Source of the DNA: Alteromonas abrolhosensis
GTDB taxonomy: Bacteria; Pseudomonadota; Gammaproteobacteria; Enterobacterales; Alteromonadaceae
NCBI RefSeq assembly: GCF_001953635.1
Contig: NZ_MEJH01000010.1
Span: 1 to 64,000 of the forward strand
Length of the DNA stretch: 64,000 bases
Direction of reading: 5' to 3'
Below are positions 38,451 to 48,042 of the stretch, piece after piece. The notes under the pieces were generated by a model, which saw only the letters and a list, made by a program, of their open reading frames with translations, was not told the origin of the DNA and did not search any database. Position numbers and translations under genes: made by a program. How positions within the stretch are numbered: position 1 is the first letter of the stretch; each line of letters opens with the position of its first letter.

Positions 38451-39242
38451 TTAGGCTTCTGGAAGGAATAGTGGTCCTAAAGGCGGCTTAGGTAAACCAT
38501 GCTCGTCGGGGTAAGTGACGTCAACCAAGTACAACCCATTTGGCTTCGCCGTGGCTGCAGATTTACTTCTGTCTTTCAGGCTTAACAAGTGAGCTATCCA
38601 ATTTACGTCTTGCTCCCCTGCCCCAATCTCAACAAGCGCGCCCGTGATATTGCGAACCATATGATGCAAGAAAGCATTGGCTCGAATATCAATTATAACG
38701 TATCGCCCTTGGCGATATACGCTTACATCAGTAACGTTGCGAAATGGCGTTTTACTTTGGCAAAGCGCTGCGCGGAACGAGGTAAAGTCTTGCTCGCCTA
38801 GCAAGGCTTGTGCGGCAACATGCATTTTTTTCTCATCTAATTCGCGGTGAATATGGGTAACACCGGAATGGAGAATAGCTGGGCGCATTTTCGCATTATG
38901 AATAACGTAACGATAGCGGCGATGGGTAGCAGAAAAACGCGCATGGAAGTCATCACTGACGTTCTTTGCCCAAGTAACCGCAACAGAATTTGGTAGGTTC
39001 GCATTAACACCGAGTGTCCAAGCGCGCTCTGAGCGTGGCGCATCGCAGTTAAAGTGAACTACTTGCCCAGTAGCGTGTACACCAGCATCGGTACGTCCAG
39101 CGCATTGCACTTCAATGGGTTGGTTGGCTACTGTCGATAGTGCCTTTTCAAGATGTTCTTGAACACTTGGTACTTCACGTTGGCGTTGCCATCCGTATAC
39201 AGCAGCACCGTCGTATTCAATCCCTAAGGCAATTCGCCCCAT
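38451..39242 (-). CDS. truA: tRNA pseudouridine(38-40) synthase
   Basis: TruA isomerises uridines 38-40 in the anticodon arm. The 263-aa protein has catalytic Asp52 in [16 protein letters not shown] and the conserved RYRYVIHN and [11 protein letters not shown] segments. Length fits the family (E. coli 270). It sits between fimV and accD on the same strand, as in other gammaproteobacteria. Confidence 0.96.
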   Translation of the reverse strand: MGRIALGIEYDGAAVYGWQRQREVPSVQEHLEKALSTVANQPIEVQCAGRTDAGVHATGQVVHFNCDAPRSERAWTLGVNANLPNSVAVTWAKNVSDDFHARFSATHRRYRYVIHNAKMRPAILHSGVTHIHRELDEKKMHVAAQALLGEQDFTSFRAALCQSKTPFRNVTDVSVYRQGRYVIIDIRANAFLHHMVRNITGALVEIGAGEQDVNWIAHLLSLKDRSKSAATAKPNGLYLVDVTYPDEHGLPKPPLGPLFLPEA

Positions 39243-39360
39243 ATCTGTTTTACCCCGTTTCTGAAAAGGCGCTAAGTGTAGTCATGTCGCTTGCAACATG
39301 CAATGCTGCTAATACGCAAAACCCTTTTCGCTCATAGAAAATGAATGTACATCGCCTAAA

Positions 39361-39400
39361 ACAAAAACGGCCTGTATATCTTTTAAATATACAGGCCGTT
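39361..39400 (-). terminator. Terminator after fimV
   Basis: A perfect 14-bp stem AACGGCCTGTATAT/ATATACAGGCCGTT (39366-39379, 39387-39400) is followed on the minus strand by TTTTTG. It lies 47 bases past the fimV stop. Confidence 0.92.
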
Positions 39401-39446
39401 CATTACGTCTAGCGAACAATCTATTATGCGTGTCCGTAAAGATTAC

Positions 39447-42400
39447 TTAGGCAATATTCGCTAAAATCGCTGCTGCTTCCTGTTTTTGTTCTTCGCTACC
39501 CTCTTCCATCACTTCTTCAAGTAACTCTTTTGCAGCGTCTACATCGTCCATTTCAATATAAGCACGAGCCAAATCCAAGTTAGCGTTTTGTCCTGCGTCT
39601 TTATCTATGTCAATCACCGTGTCTTCATCAGATACACCTGTGAAGTCAGATAAACTCACATCAAGATCTAGTGCTTGGCTATCTGGGTCAATAGCATCTG
39701 CATCATCGCCATCGTCCATTAAAGCCTCCACATCAAGGAAGTCGTCTGGAGGCGTTTGAGCATCACTTTCCCCGTCGACATCACTAAGTAAGGCAGCGAG
39801 ATCTAAATCAGGGTTATCGAGTTTAAGGTCATCCTCTTGAGCCTTTTCAGTCTCAGCGGATTGAGCGTCTTGTTCGTCCTCTTCAATTTCAGTTGGTGTG
39901 GCAATATCCAATTCCACATCATCTGGAATTTCAAGGTCGTCTAATGCAAGCTCCGAATCATCTTCTTCAAGGGCGAAAGTATCTTCGTCGTCTTCTTGCT
40001 CAGACTCATAAGCGCCATCTTCGTCTAGCTCAAAGGTTTCATCTTCTTCGTCTAGTTCAAACGTATCATCGCTTTCGTCGAATCCAAGGTTGTCGTCACT
40101 CTCTTCTAACTCGAATGTGGCTTCATCATCTTCCTGCTCAAGTTCGAAAGTATCTTCTTCACTGTCTGCCAAAGATTCTTCTGGCTCCTGACCGTCATCA
40201 CTTTCGATTTCACTTGTATCGACTATGGTGTCTGACTCAAGACTTTGAAGAAGCTCATCGAATTCCGCACTGTCAAGATCGTCAAGAATCTCGTTGTCGT
40301 CTACATGGTCATCGTCACCGGAAGCAGACAACCAGTCGTCAAGACCTGGAACATCGTCAAGTTCGTTAAAGTCTTCTTTATTCTCATCTGAGTCGCGCTG
40401 GTTTGAATCAGCTGTTTCAGGTGAACTTGAATCTTCGTCAGCGTCAGATTTTGATAATAACTCTTCATCTTCATCTTCACCGTCTACTACGCCGTCAATT
40501 TCTTGCTCTAATTCAAAGCTTTCTATTTCGTCATAAGCAGCGTTTAGAAGGCTGTCGTCGTATTCATCGCTGTCTTCTGCTGAAGCATCTTCCGATTGCT
40601 CTGTTGGCGCCGAAGGCTTTTCCTGCGCTGAGGGCTCTTCTCCCGCTAAAGGCTCTTCCGTATCCATCTGACTGAACGAAGGGATATCATCCATCATTTG
40701 CCTTTCAAACGCTTCAATAGCGTCATCTAGTGGATCGTCTGACGTTTCCTCCGCTCTTTCTTCGGCGTCTTCATCGACGGTTTCGGGATCTGGCTCTACG
40801 TCAGTTTCTGGCTCTAGTTCTGTCTCGGCTTCAGGTTCTAGCTCTAGTTCATCTTCCAAGTCGGCTTCAGGTTCAACTTTTTCTTCTTGCTCTTGGTCTT
40901 GTTCTGTTTCAGCATCGAAATCCTGTTCTAAGTCAGGTTCAAGCTCAGGCTCAGCTTCGAATTCTAGCTCTGATTCCGGCGCTGGCTCAGACTCAAGTTC
41001 CGCTTCTAATTCAGGCTCAAACTCAGCGTCTTGTTCTGCTTCTACTTCAGTGCCAAATTCTGGCTCTGAATCTAGTTCTGACTCCGTTTCACCTACGGTT
41101 TCCGCCTCTAGCTCTAGTACATCTTCCAAGTCGGCTTCAGGTTCAGCTTTTTCTTCTGGTTCCTGGTCTTGTTCTGTTTCAGAATCGATATCCTCCTCTA
41201 ATTCAGATTCAAGCTCAGGCTCAGCTTCAAACTCTAGCTCTGATTCCGGCTCAGGCTCAGACTCAAGTTCCGCTTCTAATTCAGGCTCAATCTCAGCGTC
41301 TTGTTCTGTTTCTACTTCAGTGGCAAATTCTGGCTCTGAATCTAGTTCTGACTCCGTTTCACCTTCGGCTTCCGCCTCTAGCTCTGCTTCATCTTCCGAG
41401 TCGGCTTCAGGCTCAGCTTCAGTTTCAGTTTCAACGTTATCTTCTGATTCCTGGTCTTGTTCTGTTTCAGAATCGATATCCTGTTCTAATTCAGATTCAA
41501 GCTCAGGCTCAGCTTCAAACTCTAGCTCTGATTCCGGCGCTGGCTCAGACTCAAGTTCCGCCTCTAATTCAGGCTCAATCTCAGCGTCTTGTTCTGCTTC
41601 TACTTCAGTGCCAAATTCTGGCTCTGGCTCAGACTCAAGTGCCACTTCACCTTCTGACTCAACCTCGACTTCAGATTCAAACTCTGCGTCTGTTTCATCA
41701 TCAGGTTCTATTTCGGATTCAAGTTCAGAAAGTAGCTCGTCTGTCAGCAGATCTACATCTTCACTGCCTTTAGATTCTTCAGCTTCTAATTCAGCAAGCA
41801 GCTCGTCAGTTAGCGGGTCGCTAAAATCATCGTCGTTTTCTTCGCTTTCGGCATCACCAAGGTCCAAATCTTCATCATGAGGTTCGGGGCTAACTTCAGG
41901 CTCACCTTCCAATTCTGCTTCTAGCTCTGCAAGTAACTCGTCGGTAAACGGGTCGTCAAAGTCACCGTCTTCTTCACTATCAGAAGGTAATGCGCTTGGG
42001 TCATTTTCTTCAGCCTCGTCATCAGCCGAGTTATTTTCATCCTCTAAATGCTCTTGCTCTGCTGAGGTCAATTGATCCGCTGAGGGCATTTGATCCGCTG
42101 AGGGCTCTTCAGCAAGCTCATCTTCCGCCTGTAACTCTGCAATAAGCTCATCGGAAAGAGGGTCACTGAAGTCCGCGTTAGTTTCTATTTCGTCAGTGAC
42201 AATTTCGTCCAAATCATCAGTAATGGCATCAAGACTCTGGATCGACTGCGGCGACGGCGAAGAAGTTGTTATTTCTTCTTCAATGTCATCTTCGTCTTCG
42301 TCATATTCGTCGCCTAGACCACCCATCATTTCGATTTGCTCAATTTCGTTTAGCAAATCGTCGGTGATTTTATCTATTTCTTTGTTTTGCTGATTAATCT

Positions 42401-44126
42401 CATCATCTAGCTTGCTCAGCATATCCTCATTGATAAGGTCATCGTTGCTATCTAGCTCATCAGTAAGGCCTGCATCAACGCCGTGTTCTTCTAGCAAATC
42501 GTCAATACTGATTTCAGGCTTATCGTCTTCATCTTCTACGCTCGGCAATGATGCAACACTTTCTAAACCGTCGTCTTCTTCGGTGTCAGGCAATGAATCA
42601 ACCGAACTAGCAAGCAATGCGTCGATATCGTCTTCGTCAACATTTTCAGATTCTGCAGTTCCGTTAACCTCGGCAAGGATATCGTCAGGGTCTACGTCGC
42701 CCGACTCATCTAGCTCGTCACTTTCAGATTCTGTTGTTTCTTGGCTTTGAACATTATCGAGTAAGTCGTCGATGTCAAAATCGTCGTCATCTGCCGATGC
42801 AGGCTCTTCAGCAACCGCCGTCTCTGGCTCGCCCTCTTCAGCATCTTCATCAAAGATGTCGTCATCCCCCGAAAGGTCAAAGCCTTCAAGGTCGTCTGCG
42901 TCGTTTTCGTTTAATACTTTATCTGACAAGTCATCGTCGTCGAACAGGCTATCCAGTTCGCTTTGATCTAGTTCATCATCGCCTGCCTCAAACAAGTCAT
43001 CACTGCCATCGTCTGGCACCAACATATCGTCCTCAAGGTCGGCGAAGGTTTCTAACTCATCATCTAGGCTTTCTTCTAAATCTGAGGTAAGTACGTCATC
43101 GAGCAAGTCGTCGTCATTAAATAAATCGTCATCTGATAACTCTGCTTTATCATCAAAATCGGATGCCAATGCGCTTGATAGATCGCCAATGTCAGAATCA
43201 GGTACCGGCACTTCATCATTATCAGCTGTAATCGTCGGGGCAGCTGCAGGCGCTTCTTCAGGCTTACTGTTGCGTTTGAGCAGCCACATGATAAGGCCAC
43301 CAACCAACAATAGTGACAGAATTGCCGAGCCTATAATTAGACTCAAAGGGCTGGTAAGTGCGCTTAAAAACGAAGACTGCTTTTCTGCTTCGCGCTGCGC
43401 TTGCTCGGCCTTGATCATGTCGAGCAATTCTTGCTGAAGCGCCACTTGCATATCAAGCTGGCTCTTAACATCACCTTCGACTTGCCCACGCAAGGTTTCT
43501 AGCTCGCCATTAACAGCCTCAACACGCTCGTACAAGCGTCTGTTTTCGTTAAGAATCGCTTCAACATTTTCCAGTGAGGCTGCAAACTGCATACGCAGTT
43601 CGTCGAATTGTCTGGTTTGCTCCTGATCCAAGCGAGTGATTTTCTGCTCAATATCAGTTTGGGTTTGCGTCAAGTCTTGTTGATTGACTAAAGGAGATGC
43701 AGGCTTGATGTTTCTCACGCTACTGCCAGGTTTATTAAGCATTTCAGCAAATGCTCTATCATCCTGCTCAGCGCGCATCTGGGCTTTTTGCTTATCAATT
43801 CTGGCGATATACCGCTCTGATGGTAACTTTAATACCGCACCATCAACTAATAAATTTAAATTGCCGTTTTCGAATGCGTTTGGATTGAGCTCGTAAATAG
43901 CGGTCATAACCTGATATACACTCAGGTTATTGTTTTGGCGGTAACGCTCGGCAATACGCCATAGAGTATCGTTGGCGTCGATAGGGCCATATTCTAGGCC
44001 CGAATACTGATCAGTTGCGTCTTTGGGACCTTTTAAGAAGGTAGCGCGTTCTTGTGCATCTACAGTGATAATAGGGCCAGACAAACAAAGTGTTAGTAAA
44101 AGTAAGCCCGTCAAATGCAATTTCAT
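39447..44126 (-). CDS. fimV: FimV-type polar hub protein with large acidic repeat region
   Basis: FimV is an inner-membrane polar organiser in type IV pilus and chemotaxis systems. The 1559-aa protein has a signal peptide, a periplasmic LysM domain (about 46-103), a coiled coil (about 150-250) and one membrane helix (about 260-285). A roughly 1,200-residue Asp/Glu-rich cytoplasmic region follows, ending in the FimV C-terminal TPR-like motif (NLDLARAYIEMDDVDAAKELL). Pseudomonas FimV is about 920 aa, so this one is enlarged by acidic repeats. The ATG at 44126 follows AGGA. The position between asd and truA is conserved. Confidence 0.93.
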   Translation of the reverse strand: MKLHLTGLLLLTLCLSGPIITVDAQERATFLKGPKDATDQYSGLEYGPIDANDTLWRIAERYRQNNNLSVYQVMTAIYELNPNAFENGNLNLLVDGAVLKLPSERYIARIDKQKAQMRAEQDDRAFAEMLNKPGSSVRNIKPASPLVNQQDLTQTQTDIEQKITRLDQEQTRQFDELRMQFAASLENVEAILNENRRLYERVEAVNGELETLRGQVEGDVKSQLDMQVALQQELLDMIKAEQAQREAEKQSSFLSALTSPLSLIIGSAILSLLLVGGLIMWLLKRNSKPEEAPAAAPTITADNDEVPVPDSDIGDLSSALASDFDDKAELSDDDLFNDDDLLDDVLTSDLEESLDDELETFADLEDDMLVPDDGSDDLFEAGDDELDQSELDSLFDDDDLSDKVLNENDADDLEGFDLSGDDDIFDEDAEEGEPETAVAEEPASADDDDFDIDDLLDNVQSQETTESESDELDESGDVDPDDILAEVNGTAESENVDEDDIDALLASSVDSLPDTEEDDGLESVASLPSVEDEDDKPEISIDDLLEEHGVDAGLTDELDSNDDLINEDMLSKLDDEINQQNKEIDKITDDLLNEIEQIEMMGGLGDEYDEDEDDIEEEITTSSPSPQSIQSLDAITDDLDEIVTDEIETNADFSDPLSDELIAELQAEDELAEEPSADQMPSADQLTSAEQEHLEDENNSADDEAEENDPSALPSDSEEDGDFDDPFTDELLAELEAELEGEPEVSPEPHDEDLDLGDAESEENDDDFSDPLTDELLAELEAEESKGSEDVDLLTDELLSELESEIEPDDETDAEFESEVEVESEGEVALESEPEPEFGTEVEAEQDAEIEPELEAELESEPAPESELEFEAEPELESELEQDIDSETEQDQESEDNVETETEAEPEADSEDEAELEAEAEGETESELDSEPEFATEVETEQDAEIEPELEAELESEPEPESELEFEAEPELESELEEDIDSETEQDQEPEEKAEPEADLEDVLELEAETVGETESELDSEPEFGTEVEAEQDAEFEPELEAELESEPAPESELEFEAEPELEPDLEQDFDAETEQDQEQEEKVEPEADLEDELELEPEAETELEPETDVEPDPETVDEDAEERAEETSDDPLDDAIEAFERQMMDDIPSFSQMDTEEPLAGEEPSAQEKPSAPTEQSEDASAEDSDEYDDSLLNAAYDEIESFELEQEIDGVVDGEDEDEELLSKSDADEDSSSPETADSNQRDSDENKEDFNELDDVPGLDDWLSASGDDDHVDDNEILDDLDSAEFDELLQSLESDTIVDTSEIESDDGQEPEESLADSEEDTFELEQEDDEATFELEESDDNLGFDESDDTFELDEEDETFELDEDGAYESEQEDDEDTFALEEDDSELALDDLEIPDDVELDIATPTEIEEDEQDAQSAETEKAQEDDLKLDNPDLDLAALLSDVDGESDAQTPPDDFLDVEALMDDGDDADAIDPDSQALDLDVSLSDFTGVSDEDTVIDIDKDAGQNANLDLARAYIEMDDVDAAKELLEEVMEEGSEEQKQEAAAILANIA
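40790..41631 (-). repeat. Tandem approximately 270-288-bp repeats inside fimV
   Basis: About three in-frame copies encode 90-96-residue units, each starting near EPEF(G/A)TEVE and containing PELEAELESEP and SELEFEAEPEL. The marker GATTCCGGC recurs at 40972, 41242 and 41530, giving spacings of 270 and 288 bp. The copies differ by scattered substitutions and a 6-residue length change. Boundaries are approximate. Confidence 0.85.
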
Positions 44127-44623
44127 AGCAGTCCTATATGCCCTCAAGCGTCTTTACCACCCGAGACGTATGGGCGGATTTTCTAGCCAATCAGTACGGA
44201 AGAAAATATTGGCTTTTATTTTTATTCTTAAGCCACCTTGAAACCATTAATAATCAAGCTAGCGTTTTACAGCCTTTATGAACTTAGCAGTAAGATTTAT
44301 TTGCGCTTTTTAGAGTTCTTACCCTTCGCCTAAGTGTCTGACTGAGTATTGTTTTTAACGTTGTTCTATTCCTAACTTTACAAACTATAAACCAGTTATT
44401 GAGGGTGATCTAGTTAGACAGTAGTATTGAACCACTCTTATGCTCAAATTTTCGCTAAAAACCGTCATTCAGTAGCTTCGAGTGCTGTCTTTTTATCCCG
44501 TTGAACAGTGCTGCTTCATTGCAACAGGCATTGCCCTTTCATTGCGTATCGGCAAGCACAGAAAAATGTTTACCTTTTCCTGTGCTTATCCGATTAATCA
44601 GAGGCTGTGTCTCTGTAGAGCAT
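44127..44623. other. asd-fimV intergenic region
   Basis: This spacer of about 500 bp has no supported gene. Two dyads lie near fimV (CGTCT/AGACG at 44150-44169; AGCCAAT/ATTGGCT around 44186-44214) and may fold in the fimV leader. An imperfect stem at 44556-44585 (GCACAGAAAAA/TTTTCCTGTGC) could end the pdxB-asd transcript. The fimV promoter is probably here. Confidence 0.5.
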
Positions 44624-45640
44624 TTACAAGTAGTCGCGAATAAGTGTCTCAGCAATTTGAATGCTGTTTGTCGCTGCACCTTTGCGAATGTTGTCTGACA
44701 CCACCCACAAATTTAAACCACAAGGATGAGTAATATCATTCCTGATACGACCCACATGCACAATGTCGTTGCCGCTAGCACTGCTTACTTGCGTTGGGAA
44801 TTGCTCATTACCGTCGTAAACTGTTACGCCTGGCGCATCGGCTAAAAGCTCTTTAACATGCTGCGCATCTATTGGCGAACGTGTTTCTAAGTGAATGGCT
44901 TCAGCATGGCCATAGAAAACCGGCACGCGCACAGCCGTCGCGTTTACCAAAATACTTTGATCGCCCATAATTTTTTGGGTTTCCCACAGCATTTTCATTT
45001 CTTCTTTGGTGTAATCGTTGTCTTGGAATACGTCGATTTGAGGGATAACGTTAAAGGCAATTTGGCGACTAAAAGATTCTGGCTTTACTTCACGTGCGTT
45101 TAGCAAACCTGCGGTTTGTTTAGCCAACTCTTCCATGGCTTCTTTACCGGCACCAGAAACTGACTGGTATGTGCACACGTTAATACGGTCAATACCAACC
45201 GCGTCTTGAATAGGCTTAAGTGCAACCAACATTTGAATGGTTGAGCAATTTGGGTTCGCAATAATGTTTCTATTGCGAAACTCTGCCAGTGCATGGGCGT
45301 TAACTTCTGGCACCACAAGTGGGATATCTGGCTCGTAACGAAACTCTGAAGTATTGTCGATAACAATACAGCCTTCCTCTGCCGCTAGAGGAGCAAATTT
45401 TGCAGAAATGCTGCCTCCGGCTGAGAAAAAGCCGAATTGCACTAATGACCAGTCGAAATCATCAGCATCTAATACTTCAATGTCTTCGCCTTTAAACGAC
45501 ACGGTACTACCTGCTGAACGTTTACTGGCAAGCGGATACAAACGGTTTACCGGAAAGTCTCGCTCTTCTAATAGTTCAATCATGGTTTGGCCCACTAAAC
45601 CTGTGGCGCCAAGTACCGCTACGTCAAACGCTTGCGACAT
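44624..45640 (-). CDS. asd: Aspartate-semialdehyde dehydrogenase
   Basis: Asd reduces aspartyl-phosphate to aspartate semialdehyde, leading to lysine, threonine, methionine and diaminopimelate. The 338-aa protein has an N-terminal NADP motif (VLGATGLVGQTM) and the catalytic Cys132 in NPNCSTIQ. The position corresponds to E. coli usg, a catalytically doubtful homologue, but here the active-site Cys is retained. AGGAGC precedes the ATG. It follows pdxB by 29 bp in one operon. Confidence 0.93.
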   Translation of the reverse strand: MSQAFDVAVLGATGLVGQTMIELLEERDFPVNRLYPLASKRSAGSTVSFKGEDIEVLDADDFDWSLVQFGFFSAGGSISAKFAPLAAEEGCIVIDNTSEFRYEPDIPLVVPEVNAHALAEFRNRNIIANPNCSTIQMLVALKPIQDAVGIDRINVCTYQSVSGAGKEAMEELAKQTAGLLNAREVKPESFSRQIAFNVIPQIDVFQDNDYTKEEMKMLWETQKIMGDQSILVNATAVRVPVFYGHAEAIHLETRSPIDAQHVKELLADAPGVTVYDGNEQFPTQVSSASGNDIVHVGRIRNDITHPCGLNLWVVSDNIRKGAATNSIQIAETLIRDYL

Positions 45641-45669
45641 AATGCTTTATGCTCCTAATATTAAAATAA

Positions 45670-46872
45670 CTAAACCAGACTTACATGAAAGCCCAGTTTG
45701 GTGAATGTGTCTTGGATTTGCTTACTGGTGTTTTTTGGCAAGTGTAACGCATAGGCGCTGCACTCGCGACGCACTCTGTATTGCTTGCGCAATGTAGAGA
45801 ACGTATTTGCTATGTGTGTCTCTGGCGTTCCATTATGGCCTGACGCAAACGCGTTTCGCGTTATCTCATCGTCAATAGCTACATCATACACATTGTGGAA
45901 TACGGCAATGAGATCATCGACAGACAACCGCGCCGCCTCTGGCGAATTTAACGCAGCTTTGATCGGGTTAGTTTTCTCTAAAAAGTCGCTAAGCACTTTG
46001 TCTGTGGCTTTGCCCACTACGTCACAAATTTGCTCGTAAATCATTTGCGTACCGCGCACTTTGCCTTCTACAGAGTGCCCCGCGATATGTGGTGTAACGA
46101 ACCAAACATAGTCAAATAATGCTGTATTTATGGCAGGTTCATTGTCGAATACGTCGAGTACCACCGTTGGCGGTTTTTCCTCTTGAAGTACGCTAAGTAG
46201 TGCCACTTCATCAATAACCTCACCCCGGCATGCATTTATAAGCAGCTGGTTTGACGTTAATCCTTCCAGAAACGCTTCGTCTATCATCTGATATGTAGGA
46301 TATTCGCCGCCTTTAATAAAAGGCACGTGAAGCGAGATAACATCGCACTTTGCTATTTGCGCTAAGTCTACAAATGACTGACCGATATGCTCCTTCTTAC
46401 CTGATTTTGCTAGCGCTTGCTGTAGCGGTGGGTCATACAGACAGTGTTTAACGCCAATTGCCGTTAAAATTCTTGATAATGCAGTTCCCACATTACCAGC
46501 ACCTGCTATTCCCACTGTCGCATTATATAAATCGAGCTTTTGGGCTTTTTGCGCGTGCAGCAAAACACTCAACACGTACTCGGCAACCGCTACGGCATTA
46601 CAGCCTGCTGCACTGCTATGCATAATACCCACGCTATCTAAATGCGTTTTATCTAGATGATTGGTCCCCGCCGTTGCCGTAGTAACAAACTTGAGCTTGC
46701 TAGCGCTGGTCAGTAGTTCAGGGGTAACCTTGGTGGTAGAACGTAGCGCAAGAATATCTACATCGCGCAGCATTTCAGGCACAAGAGATTGCCATGCATA
46801 GGTTTCAACCTCACCTACGCTATTAAGGTAATCGGTGCCAAACGGAATGGTGTCTTCAAGAAGTATTTTCAT
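45670..46872 (-). CDS. pdxB: Erythronate-4-phosphate dehydrogenase
   Basis: PdxB oxidises 4-phosphoerythronate in DXP-dependent pyridoxal phosphate synthesis. The 400-aa D-2-hydroxyacid dehydrogenase has the NAD motif GIAGAGNVGTAL, the catalytic Arg in NACRGEVID, the His in TPHIAGHSVEGK, and a C-terminal PdxB-specific dimerisation domain (about 300-400). E. coli PdxB is 378 aa. It is first in the leftward pdxB-asd-fimV-truA series. Confidence 0.95.
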   Translation of the reverse strand: MKILLEDTIPFGTDYLNSVGEVETYAWQSLVPEMLRDVDILALRSTTKVTPELLTSASKLKFVTTATAGTNHLDKTHLDSVGIMHSSAAGCNAVAVAEYVLSVLLHAQKAQKLDLYNATVGIAGAGNVGTALSRILTAIGVKHCLYDPPLQQALAKSGKKEHIGQSFVDLAQIAKCDVISLHVPFIKGGEYPTYQMIDEAFLEGLTSNQLLINACRGEVIDEVALLSVLQEEKPPTVVLDVFDNEPAINTALFDYVWFVTPHIAGHSVEGKVRGTQMIYEQICDVVGKATDKVLSDFLEKTNPIKAALNSPEAARLSVDDLIAVFHNVYDVAIDDEITRNAFASGHNGTPETHIANTFSTLRKQYRVRRECSAYALHLPKNTSKQIQDTFTKLGFHVSLV

Positions 46873-47110
46873 GGCGCTAAGTGTACCTCAACTTAGGCTT
46901 TTAGTAACCCAGCGCCCTTGATTTATCTTGTCGGTGATTCGTTTAATTTACGTCATTTTGATGCACGTTTGGCCGCAACATTTAGAGACGACCGAAGTTC
47001 ATACAATCTTTAAAAACGGGAACGCTTAAAGCAAAGCGCTTTAGCTCGCGTTTTTTTGTCCACTTCATCTGTTACGATCATCGTATTATATAACGTTAAA
47101 CTTCACGCCG

Positions 47111-47866
47111 TTACTTGTCATATCCAGGGAAACGGCGTTCAACGCGTCGTTTAATACCCGGCCATGCTAACGAACCACCAGCCTGCCGGGTGACTTGATC
47201 GGCTTGTGTACGAATGCCATCTAGAATTGCAGAGTGAATTGGAATAAGCGGCTTGCCTGTGGCCTGCGCTTTTAACTGAATTTCACAGGCGCGCTGCATA
47301 ATAAACATAAACAAGAATGCATCGGGAATATTGTCTGCACAGGTTAAAAGCCCGTGATTGCGCAAAATCATAAATTGGGTATCGCCAAGGTCGCGAACCA
47401 AACGTGCTTTTTCCTCTGGGTTTAGGGCCACGCCTTCGTAGGCATGATAGGAAATCGACGCCAGCGGAAAAAGCGACTGTTGCGAGTAAGGCTGCAGCCC
47501 TTCTTCTAAAATGGATACCGCCACACCTTCTGCTGTGTGCAAATGCAAGACACATTTTGCATCGTCTCTAGCCTCATGAACAGCGCTATGAATAGTAAAA
47601 CCTGCTGGGTTAATGTCGTACTCACTTTCCATTACCTTGTTACCGTGAAGATCAACTTTAACCAAGCTTGATGCAGTAACTTCATCAAACATTAAACCGT
47701 AAGGATTGATCAAGAAATGATGATCAGGCCCAGGAACACGGGCAGAAATGTGAGTAAAAATAAGGTCGTCCCAACCATACATAGCAACTGCGCGGTAGCA
47801 TGCGGCTAGGTCAACACGGGTTTGCCATTCTTCACTGCTAACTTTCGACTTTACTGAATCTGTCAT
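47111..47866 (-). CDS. Class II aldolase/adducin-family protein
   Basis: This 251-aa zinc-dependent aldolase-fold protein has likely metal ligands in HLHTAEG and the further His in LRNHGLLT. The N-terminal WDDLIFTHISARVPG is typical of the adducin/FucA-like group with no N-terminal sugar-kinase partner. Substrate is unknown; many stand-alone members are uncharacterised. AAGAG lies before the ATG. It is divergent from a Crp/Fnr regulator. Confidence 0.85.
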   Translation of the reverse strand: MTDSVKSKVSSEEWQTRVDLAACYRAVAMYGWDDLIFTHISARVPGPDHHFLINPYGLMFDEVTASSLVKVDLHGNKVMESEYDINPAGFTIHSAVHEARDDAKCVLHLHTAEGVAVSILEEGLQPYSQQSLFPLASISYHAYEGVALNPEEKARLVRDLGDTQFMILRNHGLLTCADNIPDAFLFMFIMQRACEIQLKAQATGKPLIPIHSAILDGIRTQADQVTRQAGGSLAWPGIKRRVERRFPGYDK

Positions 47867-47919
47867 AGCTTTACTCTTTTAACGTACAAATTAATTTCAT
47901 TTGGGGCGGGTGTTCCCTA

Positions 47920-47951
47920 ATTGAAAGGCTCGATACCTTGAGCGTTTCAAT
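47920..47951. promoter_or_regulatory. Dyad in aldolase/Crp-type intergenic region
   Basis: ATTGAAA-g-GCTC (47920-47931) is inverted as GAGC-g-TTTCAAT (47940-47951), symmetric apart from a central G-G mismatch. Two further small dyads (ATTAC/GTAAT at 47985-47999 and GTCG/CGAC at 48009-48022) lie closer to the regulator. Any of these could be operators. Confidence 0.45.
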
Positions 47952-48042
47952 GAAACTTCCACTTACTTTCTCTTACCGCCTACATTACGCGCAGTAATTG
48001 CTATACACTGTCGGATATACGACATTGTAAGAAATTTGTTAA

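Noticed and set aside
40790-41631. Regularly spaced repeats that might be a CRISPR array
   Set aside because: Spacing is 270-288 bp, the repeats are in frame within fimV and diverged, with no unique short spacers.
40730-41880. Long plus-strand ORFs (347 and 276 codons) opposite fimV, one very Ser-rich
   Set aside because: They are antisense shadows of the Glu/Asp-rich fimV repeats: GAN codons read in reverse give Ser/Leu-type codons. No ribosome binding site or family was seen.
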